This document shows, piece after piece, positions 53,171-64,000 of a stretch of DNA of 64,000 nt; position 1 is the first letter of the stretch; each line of letters begins with the position of its first letter. A program made the position numbers and the translations under genes. Origin of the DNA: Scortum barcoo (lineage: Eukaryota > Chordata > Actinopteri > Centrarchiformes > Terapontidae); the NCBI GenBank assembly GCA_023238725.1, contig CM041551.1, positions 11,893,242 to 11,957,241 on the forward strand. The letters are read 5' to 3'. The notes beneath the pieces were generated by a model. That model was not told the origin of the DNA. It made no database searches and saw only the letters and a program-made list of their open reading frames with translations.

Positions 53171-54982
53171 GTTCAGTTTAATCTACTATTTTTGCTCAAC
53201 AATAGCGGCGTGCCAGCTTGTGCTCTGTGTACCAACCAAAACAAAAAACCCAAGAGAGAACAATGAACAATATGCATTCAAAGTAGGAGCCTTTAATGCT
53301 TTGACTCTTTAATTTCACTACACCTCTATTTTACATTATCCATTTGCTAATTTAGTGTCTTTGTGGTTGTTGATGATTTGAAACCCTTTCGAGATGTGGA
53401 AAGGTCTTTAGCTGCTGATATATCTCAGGTCATATTGTGAAATGCGCAAAATAAAAGCTTTAAACAATCAATTTTGTTTGGAACAAAATATACTTTATGA
53501 TTTAAATGCTCCACATCTGGGAATAACATCCCCTTTGTCAGTCTGTCCTGAAAAAAATGCTTTTATTTACAAAGCTGTGCTAGAAGCAGCAGGCTATTTA
53601 GCTTGCAATTATTAAAAAGCACAAACTGAATTTATAAAGCTTATCGTAAACTGTTATTTTTGGATCTAGAGCAGCACAGGAATGATAAGGAAGAGCAAAA
53701 ACTCAGACTATACAAGCTTGTAAATCGTTGTGCGGCTGCAGCTTCATTTCATCGTGAATCAAAATCAAAAATGCATTCATTCATTTGGCTTCCATCCATA
53801 ACTAATCACTCCATTTTCCGTTCTGTAGCCTGGAAGTCAGCTTTCACTCCAGTTCATTTCGATTTACTCGAAATTGAAAAAGACCGAGAGGGTGTGCAAG
53901 AAAAGATGAGTCTATCTTTGAATATCTCCTCTTGTCTTTATGGCAGCAAACAGTTGTCAGAGGAAGTCTCAGCCAAGTTCTTGGGAGAAAGCAGAGTCTT
54001 GGATCCCATCTGGGACGCCTAGATGAGGTCTCTTGCTGTCATCGCGTCTGTTGTCAAGGCTGCATTTAACCTCAAATTTATGACTTTGTTATATCAGAAT
54101 TAATTACAGATATTTCCCCCCAAAGTGAGTGACGTTGACGAAAACGCTAAGCACAGGCAATTTAGCTCTATTTGCAGATTAATTTGGGCCCACCTGTGAT
54201 GCTTGGTGTGCTAAGTAGGTACATCAGTTTTAATTACAGACCTCGCAGAGTGGGTTTAGTTAAATTACAGTATTAATTATCACATTTACCAAATATCAGA
54301 GTGACAAACGGTTGCGGAGAAGCACTTCCCTCGAACCTCCTGTTTCTCCAGACGATGGCTTCTCTTCTGTCCTTCATGCAACCTTCAGACAGGTGGATAT
54401 GATGGAAGGCTTTGTTTCTGAGGGAGAAGCATCTACCTTCATTCATCACCTCCCAATGACTGCCAAACATGTCACTTTTGATACTCAAAATTAAAATCTT
54501 AAGGGTTTTGACATTGCATGCGTCCATACAAAACAGCCTCTAATGAAAAGTTTTCTTGCCATATGGTAAAATCATGCCAAGTGTTTGGGAAATGGAGAAA
54601 CCACCTCACCAAATTCAAAGTAGTTAATCCATTAACGTTTGTCCACATCATTACCCTCTTCATTCAGTCAGCTACATTAATCTCCTCAAGGATAATATGA
54701 TTCATGCTTCACTGCCTCTTTACCAGTCTACATCTGAAAGAGAAAATAATGACCTTTGACCCGTGACATCATAAGAAATGTAAGATATATAGAACCATCA
54801 GTGATGAGTTCAAAACATAAATCATCTGCATGTTTATATGAGTGGACATGTCGACATTATAGTTCACAAAGCAATGATGTAAGGGTAGCAGCTTTTGGAA
54901 GTGGATTCAGTCACTGTAGTTTCATAAATGGAATAAATATTGACACATTTGAATAAAAACATAGGGGAGTTATATGTTTATG

Positions 54983-56122
54983 ATTTAAAGGGATAATTTT
55001 ATATAGTGGGAAAATGTAGTTAGATGAGAAGATCACAACAGCTCTCATGTCTCTACAGTAAATATGAAGCTACAACCAGCCTGTTAGCTTAGCTTAGCAT
55101 AAAGACTGGAGGAAGAAGGGGACAGCTACAGTAGCCAGGCTCTGTCCAAAGGTAGCAAAATCACCATCAGTGTCATTGTGGGGCTGCCAGGAAAGGAGCA
55201 GACTTGGCAGGAAATCACAGCACCCAGACAAGAATAGTCCAGCACTAGATGTCAAACCACAGCATGTTGAATTTAAACCTCTGTTTTCTTTTATGGAATA
55301 AACAAACAAGAAAAGACATTCATTGTTATAGTCTATAGCTATAGACAACATTTTCATATCAATAATTGATGACAAGACAATGTGTATAAGAAAGGTGTTT
55401 CTTGAAGTGAAAAACACGCAGAGAATAATCAGTGGACTATGCTGTTGTCCTCAACTCCTCAGACCTAGATAGTGACTTATAATACTTATAAGAGAGCTCA
55501 TTGTTTGGGTTTACAGCTTGGAAACTCATCACAATGTTTACAGCCACAGCAGGCATAAGTTTTCAGTGAAAAAGCTCTAGAAACAACTACACACCACCTG
55601 CTTAGCACCGAATGACAGACAAAGTGAGGGACTAGCTGGTGACCATAGAGAAGGATTCAGCCACATATTTGGTTATTACAAACTAACACAGCTAAATGAG
55701 GAGTGAATATTGGACTTCTATTCATCATCTAGCCAGAAACATGTCTCTAAATTAATGCTAATGTTGGGTGACTCTGCTGGATGTGTAAATAAGCAACTGT
55801 TTTCTAACATGCCTATCACATCAACTTAAAAGATGATAATGTGCCAATTTCTGCAGCCCCAAGAGGCCCAATAATCATTTATTGCAGGTTTAGTTTTTGA
55901 GCTTTCAACTCATTTCTTGGTAGGTAGATTCAGTAACGTTTGAACATAACAAGGGAAACTATTTCCCTGTGTGCCTACTCTTAATGCTAAGCTACATTAA
56001 TCAGCTGCAGGCTGCAGCTTCAAATTTACTATAAAACATACAGTAAGAATGGTATTGATCTCATCTAAGTATCAGCAAGAAAGCTAACAAGCTTTAAAAA
56101 ATATCCAAATATTTCTTTAAAA
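54983..56122 (+). mobile_element. MITE-like foldback element of about 1.14 kb (GTTAGCTTAGCTTAGCAT family)
   Basis: The left end (TTTAAAGGGATAATTTTATA, then AGATGAGAAGATCACAACAG and TCTACAGTAAATATGAAGC) recurs inverted at the right end (GCTTCAAATTTACT, then GGTATTGATCTCATCTAAG and ATATCCAAATATTTCTTTAAA). This implies imperfect terminal inverted repeats over about 100 bp around a non-coding interior. The phrase GTTAGCTTAGCTTAGCATAAAGACTGGA is a familiar teleost repeat. A second partial copy lies at 62437-62760. Confidence 0.65.
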
Positions 56123-56449
56123 AGGACTAAGGCAAAGTAAAGCACATGATGCTCAGTCAATTCCACATTCACTATCTGAGCTATGAGACAGACACAAGCG
56201 CCATTTCAGAGGTCCAAGGCAGAGCTGAATTGTGTCCAGGACTGGAACTGGAGAGAGAAGGTCCTCATTTAGCCTTTGGCTGATGTTCTCTCCCACCAAA
56301 GTACTATATTAATCATAATCACACAACACCATTAGACTATGTCATTCTATTAAAGAAATCACATTATCATACATTTCATTAATTAAAATCGAACACAGTC
56401 CATCCACCCTGAGGAGCGCCTCATCCAGAGGGTAAGAGCAAGAGACTGA

Positions 56450-56517
56450 GGGGGGCTAGGATGGAGGAGGAGGGGGGCTAGGATGGAGGAGGAGGGGGGG
56501 AGGTGGCAGAGGGCAGG
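56450..56517. repeat. G-rich tandem repeat, two to three units of about 22 bp
   Basis: Units of GGGGCTAGGATGGAGGAGGA repeat directly and run into a longer purine stretch. The strand bias (all purine except C and T in CTAGGATG) is striking. No function is assigned. Confidence 0.8.
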
Positions 56518-59500
56518 ACGCTTCACCAATCCACTCACCGTCTCTCCAAAGTGAAATCAAGGGGATAGATTTGCATACAATGGGCAAGGGGTAGGTTACG
56601 GCTAGAGACTTAGACAATAGCAACTGATGATGGAGGTGGAGTGGGGAGTCTGGGAAGCAAACAATCCTTCTGACAAGTGTCTACATGATGGAGAAATGCA
56701 AAGAGGAGGAGATGGAGGAGAGGAAAGGAAGGACAGACTCCCTCCTTAAATGTTAATCACTGACCGGGTCACAGGGTGATGATGTATGTTATGATGAGTA
56801 TGGGGTAGGCACAATTCCTCCTCTCTTTCACAAACACACATCAAGTGGCTTTGATGTATGAAGGAGTGTTATTGTCAGACAAGGAAATGTGTGCTTCATG
56901 CCTACACTAGAGTGCAGCCAAAGCCCTGTTTAACACCATTTCTCAGCCTCTGTGATAAGGTTGTAGATTTTGCCTACACAATAAAATCCAGATGGACAAA
57001 GGTAATGAAACAAGTCAGTTAGTTATGATATTTATTATGTTAGGCACCTACAGGTACCTCATATGTTTTTCTTAAAGCATCAAAATACTGTTTTCTCAGA
57101 CAGTTTTTACCTATAACAGTGCATTGTGAACAAAAATATTGTGTCCCACTCTTCAACAATAAAACATGGCATCACTTGAAATGGACTTCATTTTCATTCT
57201 CACAAACAAAATGAAGACCTTCCTGTTTCTATAACTTTGAAGTAAATTGAGTTGTGCATTTAAGTTATGATACAGGAAAAAATGTGAAAAACAAAACCTG
57301 CGTTATATTTTTTTTGACAGTGATGCAAACCATTCAGCTGCAGTCAGTGTGATTGCTTAAGATATCATCCTGTATTCACATCAAGCAAAACAGTTTTGAA
57401 TGAATAAAATGTATGCTATTTGCTGAAAGTCATTTTTAAATGAGCATAATTTTACTTTGTACAAATGAACCAGAATTATGTGTCTAGTTCTCCAGTTCAG
57501 TCTTAGCAACTGCTTCCTCTTTTTGTGACATTTTCCTCTGCACAGTCTATACCGCTTCTTTATTCTCTCTCTCTGGATTTCTTTACAAGAGGACCCATTT
57601 ACTTCTTTTCCCTCCATCCCTCCATCTGCCCGTCTCTCTCCCTCTGCCTCTCTCCCCGTCTCTCTGGGTCTGATTAGCATGTGTAGTGTATGTTCCGTCA
57701 CGCTGTAGTGTTGACCTGTGCTGTCATCTCCCTGATTACCTCCCTGATTCACTTTCCTTGTTTAGTAATGTGCAATCAATCATAATCAATTAGCCAAAAT
57801 GTTGAATCATTAAAACCATTATCATTAATTAAAATAATTATCACTTTCTGCCAATGCTTCATTACCAGTGTTGTCTAACGTGTCTGCCACACACCAGACT
57901 TTCCTGCTTCTGCTTTTTTTCTTTCAGAAGTCAAAAGTTCTTTTAACAATCGTTGATTACTTTACTTTTGATAATAATTGGAAATTTTGTCTAATATGCA
58001 CATTTGACAAAACTGCAGGAAATGTGATTAATTGAAAAATATATTCATTACAAACAAAAGTTTCAGTTATATAACGCTATCACACAGCAATATTTTCCAA
58101 AAAGAGGTTTGTTTGAAAGTTTTTCTACAAAACTCCACAAACAGCTCCTCCTGACATGAACTGAAGTGTTTTCATACTTTCTGTAGGATTCTGCTGCCTC
58201 CTCTGCAGCACCGCTTTCTTTTTCTCACGCTTGACCAGGAACTGTCTTCTCTTCCACATCAGACCAATGCAGCTCTGTTCTCTTAAAGGACAGAGCAGAA
58301 ATGAGACAGGGGAACCTTAATGATGTGTAAACATCCAGAGAGAGGCAGAGCGCTCGTCTAAAAAGCCCCGAGGGGGGGAAGGAGAGGCAGACAGACATGC
58401 AGCTCACTTAGTCCAGCACACTGCCTCAACCTGAGTGGTAATTCCAGACAATTGTCAGTCCGCTTCTCCTCTGTACGCCTGTTGAAACCTGGAATAGACC
58501 TGTCACTCCCTAACCCTCAATAATTGCTCATGTTGAAATTTCCTTGAAAGTGGGCTGTGAACCCCGAGGGTACGAGGGGTGTGACCGAGTGTATGTGTGC
58601 GTGAGAGATGTGTGAGAGTCTGCGTGGGCGTCTGTTTTTCCAGCTCAGCCCATTGGGCAAAGAAGGGTCTCCTCGCTCCCGTGCCCCGACACTGTGGAGG
58701 AGCATCGCTCACTGCCACCTGGGGAAAGCAGGCGTCTCATTGGGGTCATGCCACCCCAGTGGAATGTGAGTCAAAAGGAAATGGGCCTGAACATTGCACA
58801 GTATCCCCAGTCTGAGCTCCATTAAGCGAGGCATCCTCACTCTGGGATGGATGTCCATTATTACGCAGAGCACAAGGATCATCCATTGAGCTCATAGTCA
58901 CTGTGCTTCATGTCCTACATCGCTACACAAAGGCTAGTGAAAATAGTAATGAGCCTATAATGGCCATAAAATGAGTGTTTTCTGCTCTTTGGCATATTTG
59001 AATCCTTAAACAAATAAAACATAAACTCTTGTGCAATTAATATTTAGGATAAATGATTCACTATTTCTATTGCCTCACTCTTCTTTACTAAACTAATATC
59101 ACTCTCAGTGGAGATGCCTGCCTGGCTGCTTCAGCCTTCTTGGCTCTGTCCATGCCCGTGGCACCGCCTGGCATGACGGAGTGTCCTGCAGAGAGGAACC
59201 ACAGAAAACAGGCTGCGAGGCAGGAGGGGTCTCAGACCATGTGGCACCCATCGTTTCCTCCACCAAGTCCCCCCATCCCGCTGCCCTGCCCCCCACATCC
59301 TTTGGTGGAGCCCATCATGACCACCTGATTGCATTATTCACAAATGAACTTCAGGAATGAAAGTAACTGTGTCTCATTAAGGGTTATGAAGTGTGACAGG
59401 AAGTGATAGAAATTATTTGAGTTTTATCGAAAAAGGATGGGAAAATATCTGCAAAAGTAGCAAACGTAGTGCACTCTGGAGCCATAGTCACACATAAAAA

Positions 59501-62436
59501 CAAAGATATTAAAAAAACACCCAGTAAATCTATTTTTAGAAGCATAGTTTTGAGGACAGGATAACATTTGGTGAAATAGTTTCACAAGAACAAGTTTTTA
59601 GAAAAAGGCAGAAAGACATCCCACTTTACCCTGGTTGTCTCCACCTCTGCCTGTTTATGATGAAGGGCTCTTTTTGGTGTGAGAGTGAAAGAGACAGGCT
59701 GGGCTGGCTGTCATGTCATAAAGGATGCAGTCAGAGAGAGCAGACATGATTTCATGGCTAATGATTCCCGCACTAATATCAGTGTGGGCTGCAGAGGGGA
59801 TAACCAAGTTGAGCTGTCTTAGCTCAAATGATTCAATTAGGCCAGCTGTCCCTATTTGTCATGGCTCAACTGGCTTCTAGATTACCTTTCCAGAGTGCAT
59901 ACGTGCCTCAGCATTGAACTTACCAGCTCAACAGTTTCAGAAAAAAAAAACAGAGGAAAAAAAGAGGGAGAGAATGGGGGAAAGAAATGAAAGGATCGGC
60001 GGAGGGGAAGAAATGAAACAAAGAATGCAGTAATAACCACATTATCCACTTTAACGCTGAGGCCAATTACAGAGATAAATGTGACTTTTTGTTTTGTAGG
60101 GGATCCTCGTGGGGAAATCAGAGGGGAGCCTCAGAGCGTGCTAGAGTGACTGAAGAGATGCTACACATGGAAATCCGATCACTAAAAGCACGAGAGACAA
60201 CAGCAGAGACAATGTGAAGGTCAAGAGAGAGCCATAGAGAGAGAGAGGATGAAAGAGGAAGACGTAAAAAGGCATTAACCTCCTCCTCTCCTGGAATCAT
60301 TAAAGCTCTTTCTCTGTTACCTACTTTGATGTGATTTTTTTTAGGAATTTAAGATCTAGCTCAAGTGTAAAGACGTAGAAAACAACAGGAGAGAACATGT
60401 CCACGTGGGCCTGCTTGCTTCAATTACAGTGTGTGATAAGTATAAAATTCAAAGAAGCATTAGAGTCATTAGTTTTGATTGAGTTGATGACTCTGAGGGC
60501 GATGTCTTCTTCCTTTCACTTTAATGTAGTTAAACGTAAATTTGTGTCAACTAACCTCATCAGATCCAATTAACACAATTGTCAGTTTTGGGTCAGGGAG
60601 TAGCAGACAAGGATCAGCATATTAAAACGGTAAAATATCTAATTTATTAAAGGTAATTAGTTATGTTAGCATTATTAGTGCTGTCAGTTTTTGCATTAAT
60701 GTAGCACCTATAAAACAAGGGAAGTACTGTATCTCTGTGCCACACACAGCGGCACGCGGGGTAAAGCTCGATTAGACATGACTCCTCGCAATTCAAATAA
60801 ACAACATCCCATTAAAGGCAGGGGCATAACATGCTCTTTGATATGTGTGCTCAAAGCTTACACAACCATGAAAACACAAATGATGTTTCATTTTTCACTT
60901 CTTCGTGGCTAAACAACAACGCATTACCGCACTCCACAGAAGCCAACATTAATAGGAGAAATAAAAGGTTTTATCCTCTTGGGAGACATTTGAGCAGCTT
61001 AATGGGATGATATTCCTTAAAGATGCTCTGTGCGTACTGTCAGCGTACTGATTATGGTTTGATAACAATGTGTATGGATATAATGAGAATATACTGTACA
61101 TCAGGGCAGCTTCTCATTCCTGAAACTGCATGAATGATGTGTGTTTCTTATGGGGAAAACAATGCACACACTATCACATCACAAATAAAAATCATCTTTT
61201 CATTTTTTATCTCAGCAATTTATTAATTTAAATGTTATCATGCATGTTGATCAGATCCCACTGTAAATGAGAAAAGACAAAAAATTCAAGTCAAGACCTC
61301 AGACTTAAAACTCCTATAATTTTGATCAACGCTGCTCACAGTTGTTGCTAATTTTCCCCTGAACTCAAATTAAATGTACAAACTGCTAGTGTAGAGTTGG
61401 TGGTGCATTCGCTGTAGATCTGTGTGTGTGTTAGTCCAGTCATTTTGTTTCCTCTTGTGCCGAACTGAGTGCCGTGTAGAACGAGGCCACCCCCGCCTCT
61501 GAGCTGTCAGGAGCTCTGGGACTGGGATCAGCCTTATTACAATGATTGAGAGAACAGGCCTTTGCAGCAAAAATACCATCCAAAGGGACTAGAAAAGGCC
61601 ACATTCATACGACCGAGGTCACACATTTGTCTTCATTAATCCAATTCTTCTCTGTTTTGTCAGCTTTACTACCAAACAGTTACACAGTTATACAGTCAGT
61701 GGAGAGATAAAAAGAACCAGATATCGCCAGAGGTCACAGAATTGATACAGTAAATAGGAATGCTTCATGTTGCAGTAGGTCTTGTTAGCTAGGAAGGTTT
61801 CTCGAGTGCTGGTGTTTTTGACCCTTTTAACACTAACAGTGCAAGAATGGTGACATTTAATGTAATGAATCACTGATTGAGTGATTGCTAAAGGAATTGA
61901 TTTAGAGCATGGTTTATCAGAGGAGTGAACATTTTTGTATTTTGTGAAATAACATGGTCCCACACTTTATTTCTTGACCTTCAAACTGTGTTTTTAAAAG
62001 GCAGGAGGATGAGTCGGAAATGAATGGTTTTAGATTAATTTAGCATATGTTGTCAGCATGCTATTTTGCTGTTGAGATCTTTACCACTCGGGCCAAATGG
62101 TGACTAACACCCAGACTCGACAGGCCCAGGAATACAGAACGTCATTACTGCCTTATCTTTAGAGATGGAGCGAGGTGTCAATGACACTTCTGCTGCATGC
62201 AGGCAGCAGCTGAGCTGTGAGATGTCCTGGCACACAGCGCAGTCTTCCTGGCCAGAGCTTTGTAGCCAAACACCCAGAATCTTTACCTTTTAATTACAGG
62301 AATATTCATCGCCAATAATGTCTACATGATGCAAATTTATACCAGTTCTGACTAGACAATGGTTTTATCATATTTCACTAAATTATTGAGAGTTTAGCAT
62401 CAAAGATCTGCATATGATGGTTTCTTATTTCTTAAA

Positions 62437-62760
62437 GAGGACCAAAAATAATACTTCAAAGGATTTGCTTATTTTGGGAAGTGTGATCATTCACTTTCTT
62501 GCTGAGAGAAGAGATAGTCTCTCATATCTGTGTTTTTAATATGAAGCTAAAGCTAGGAGACAGTTAGTTCAGCCCCACATAAAATAAGGGTTAACAGACA
62601 GCCTGGCTCTGTCAAAAGGTGCAGTGACATCCTGGAAAGAAATTGAAGAAACTGTCCAGCACACAACCCCGGTAAACCACAACTTGTGCTTGCACTTTGG
62701 GTTTTGTTTTGATTGAAAAAAACAAGGTATAGTGTGTTAATTAGTGAGTTTGAGAGTTGT
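62437..62760 (+). mobile_element. Partial second copy of the GCTTAGC-type MITE
   Basis: Starts CTTAAAGAGGACCAAAAATAAT, then CTTATTTTGGGAAG, TTTCTTGCTGAGAGAAGAGATAG, CTCTCATATCTGTG, ATATGAAGCTAAAGC and CAGCCTGGCTCTGTCAAAAGG. This is the same order of blocks as the left part of the 54983-56122 element. The inverted right end is missing. Confidence 0.55.
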
Positions 62761-62856
62761 TAGTTGGTAGATTTTTTTTACACAGGCAAGGTGTGTTCTG
62801 ACAGAAAATGGAGCAATTTCTCTGCCTTGTGTAAGGATTTGATTTGTTTTAATTTT

Positions 62857-63030
<174 letters not shown>

Positions 63031-64000
63031 AAAAACTCTCATTTAACCCACTGCTTCCAAACTCTTCACATACTGTTTTGGAAGAAGAAGGCACAAGTTG
63101 TTATAACCTTGCAGCATTAAGCTTATGATTAAGCTTTGATCGCCTCTTTGTTCATGCTCTGTATCTGCTCTCCCAGTATTCATCCTCTATCAGAGTGCCC
63201 TGCCTGGCTGGAGAGCAGAGAGACAGAGGGCTCATAGAAAACCTCTTCACCTGCTCCCTTCACACCCTCCTCCTCTTCTCCATGTGTACCTGCAACACTG
63301 GGCTGCACTGCATCATGGGTGCAGCTGAGGCCATGCCAAAACCCAATTTGGAACGTGTCCAGCACTTCATTGGAAAGTAATGGTTTTCACTGAACTGAGT
63401 TATGACCAGCTGTTTGCAGACAGTCTGTGACATACTGATGGAGCAGAACACCGTATGTTGCTTTCCAAATCAAATGATACAAGGAGTGTGACAGTGTGGA
63501 GAAACATCTGTCATTAGCAATTTTCAGCACGCTCCACTAATTCTGGACAAAATACGCCTAATGAAGTTACTGCAAGAAAACTTCAAATATTGTCAGTGCA
63601 ACAAGGCCATAAGAAGCCGGTGCTCACCAAGGCCTGTAATCTGATTCATTTGTTGTGAGAAAAATACAGAAGGAGGAGGGTAATTGTTTTTGATCATCAT
63701 GTTTTAAAATGCAAATCGCAAACGTTCTTCTTTAATCCAAGAACAAAAACCCAAGAAATCAAGGACGAGAGGGTGGCTGGCTTTTCTTTATTGATGTCCC
63801 CTCCCTTGTAGTGGCGCTTCATAGATGGAGTTTCTGGGGGACACGAAGGCTTTGATGGGCCTGGTTATCAAGTTCAGTCATCATACATACATGAAACTGA
63901 TGCTATCTCATCTGTTGCAGAAACCCCTCTGTTCACCCATGTGAGGATCAGGTCGCTTTCCAGATTATCTCACAGGTTGTTTCTTCAGCGAGTTAAAAGA

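Overview
This is a vertebrate nuclear window, almost certainly from a ray-finned (teleost) fish and most likely a compact percomorph-type genome. The grounds are intron-split genes with canonical GT-AG junctions, dense CA and TCTA microsatellites, two Pol III tRNA genes, and several dispersed repeats of teleost type. Assigning exon by exon from sequence and remembered family proteins gives four protein genes: trim55 (minus, 1-2554, 3' part outside the window), pde7a (plus, 12858-28844, complete), mtfr1 (minus, 32156-34671, complete) and armc1 (plus, 37691-42931, complete). Order and orientation match human 8q13 (ARMC1, MTFR1, PDE7A, TRIM55) read in reverse. DNAJC5B, which sits between PDE7A and TRIM55 in human, is not seen.

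Layout: 1-2.6 kb trim55; 3.4-3.9 kb a divergent pair of tRNA genes, Ala(AGC) and intron-containing Tyr(GTA); 4-11.3 kb a gene-poor interval; 11.3-12.9 kb a GC-rich pde7a promoter and leader with three CCAAT boxes; 12.9-30.5 kb pde7a, with a 9.1-kb first intron; 30.7-35.8 kb mtfr1, tail to tail with pde7a; 35.8-36.3 kb a compact bidirectional mtfr1/armc1 promoter with an array of five CCAAT boxes in alternating orientation; 36.3-44.8 kb armc1; 45.67-46.58 kb a 911-bp piggyBac-like MITE with TTAA target duplications; 46.6-64 kb a gene desert that looks like a regulatory landscape and is interrupted by MITE copies and a long AT/GT microsatellite.

Functional picture: trim55 is a sarcomere-associated E3 ligase, pde7a a cAMP-specific phosphodiesterase with a duplicated PKA-pseudosubstrate motif, and mtfr1 and armc1 both encode mitochondria-associated proteins and share one promoter. 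The most interesting items are the CCAAT array driving two mitochondrial genes, a spliced 45-residue upstream ORF in the mtfr1 leader that overlaps the mtfr1 start codon (ATGAGTGA), a probable GC-AG intron in armc1, and the piggyBac-like MITE with an internal 170-bp tandem repeat. I found no convincing new multi-gene system. Conservation claims for the desert are inference, because no alignment could be run.
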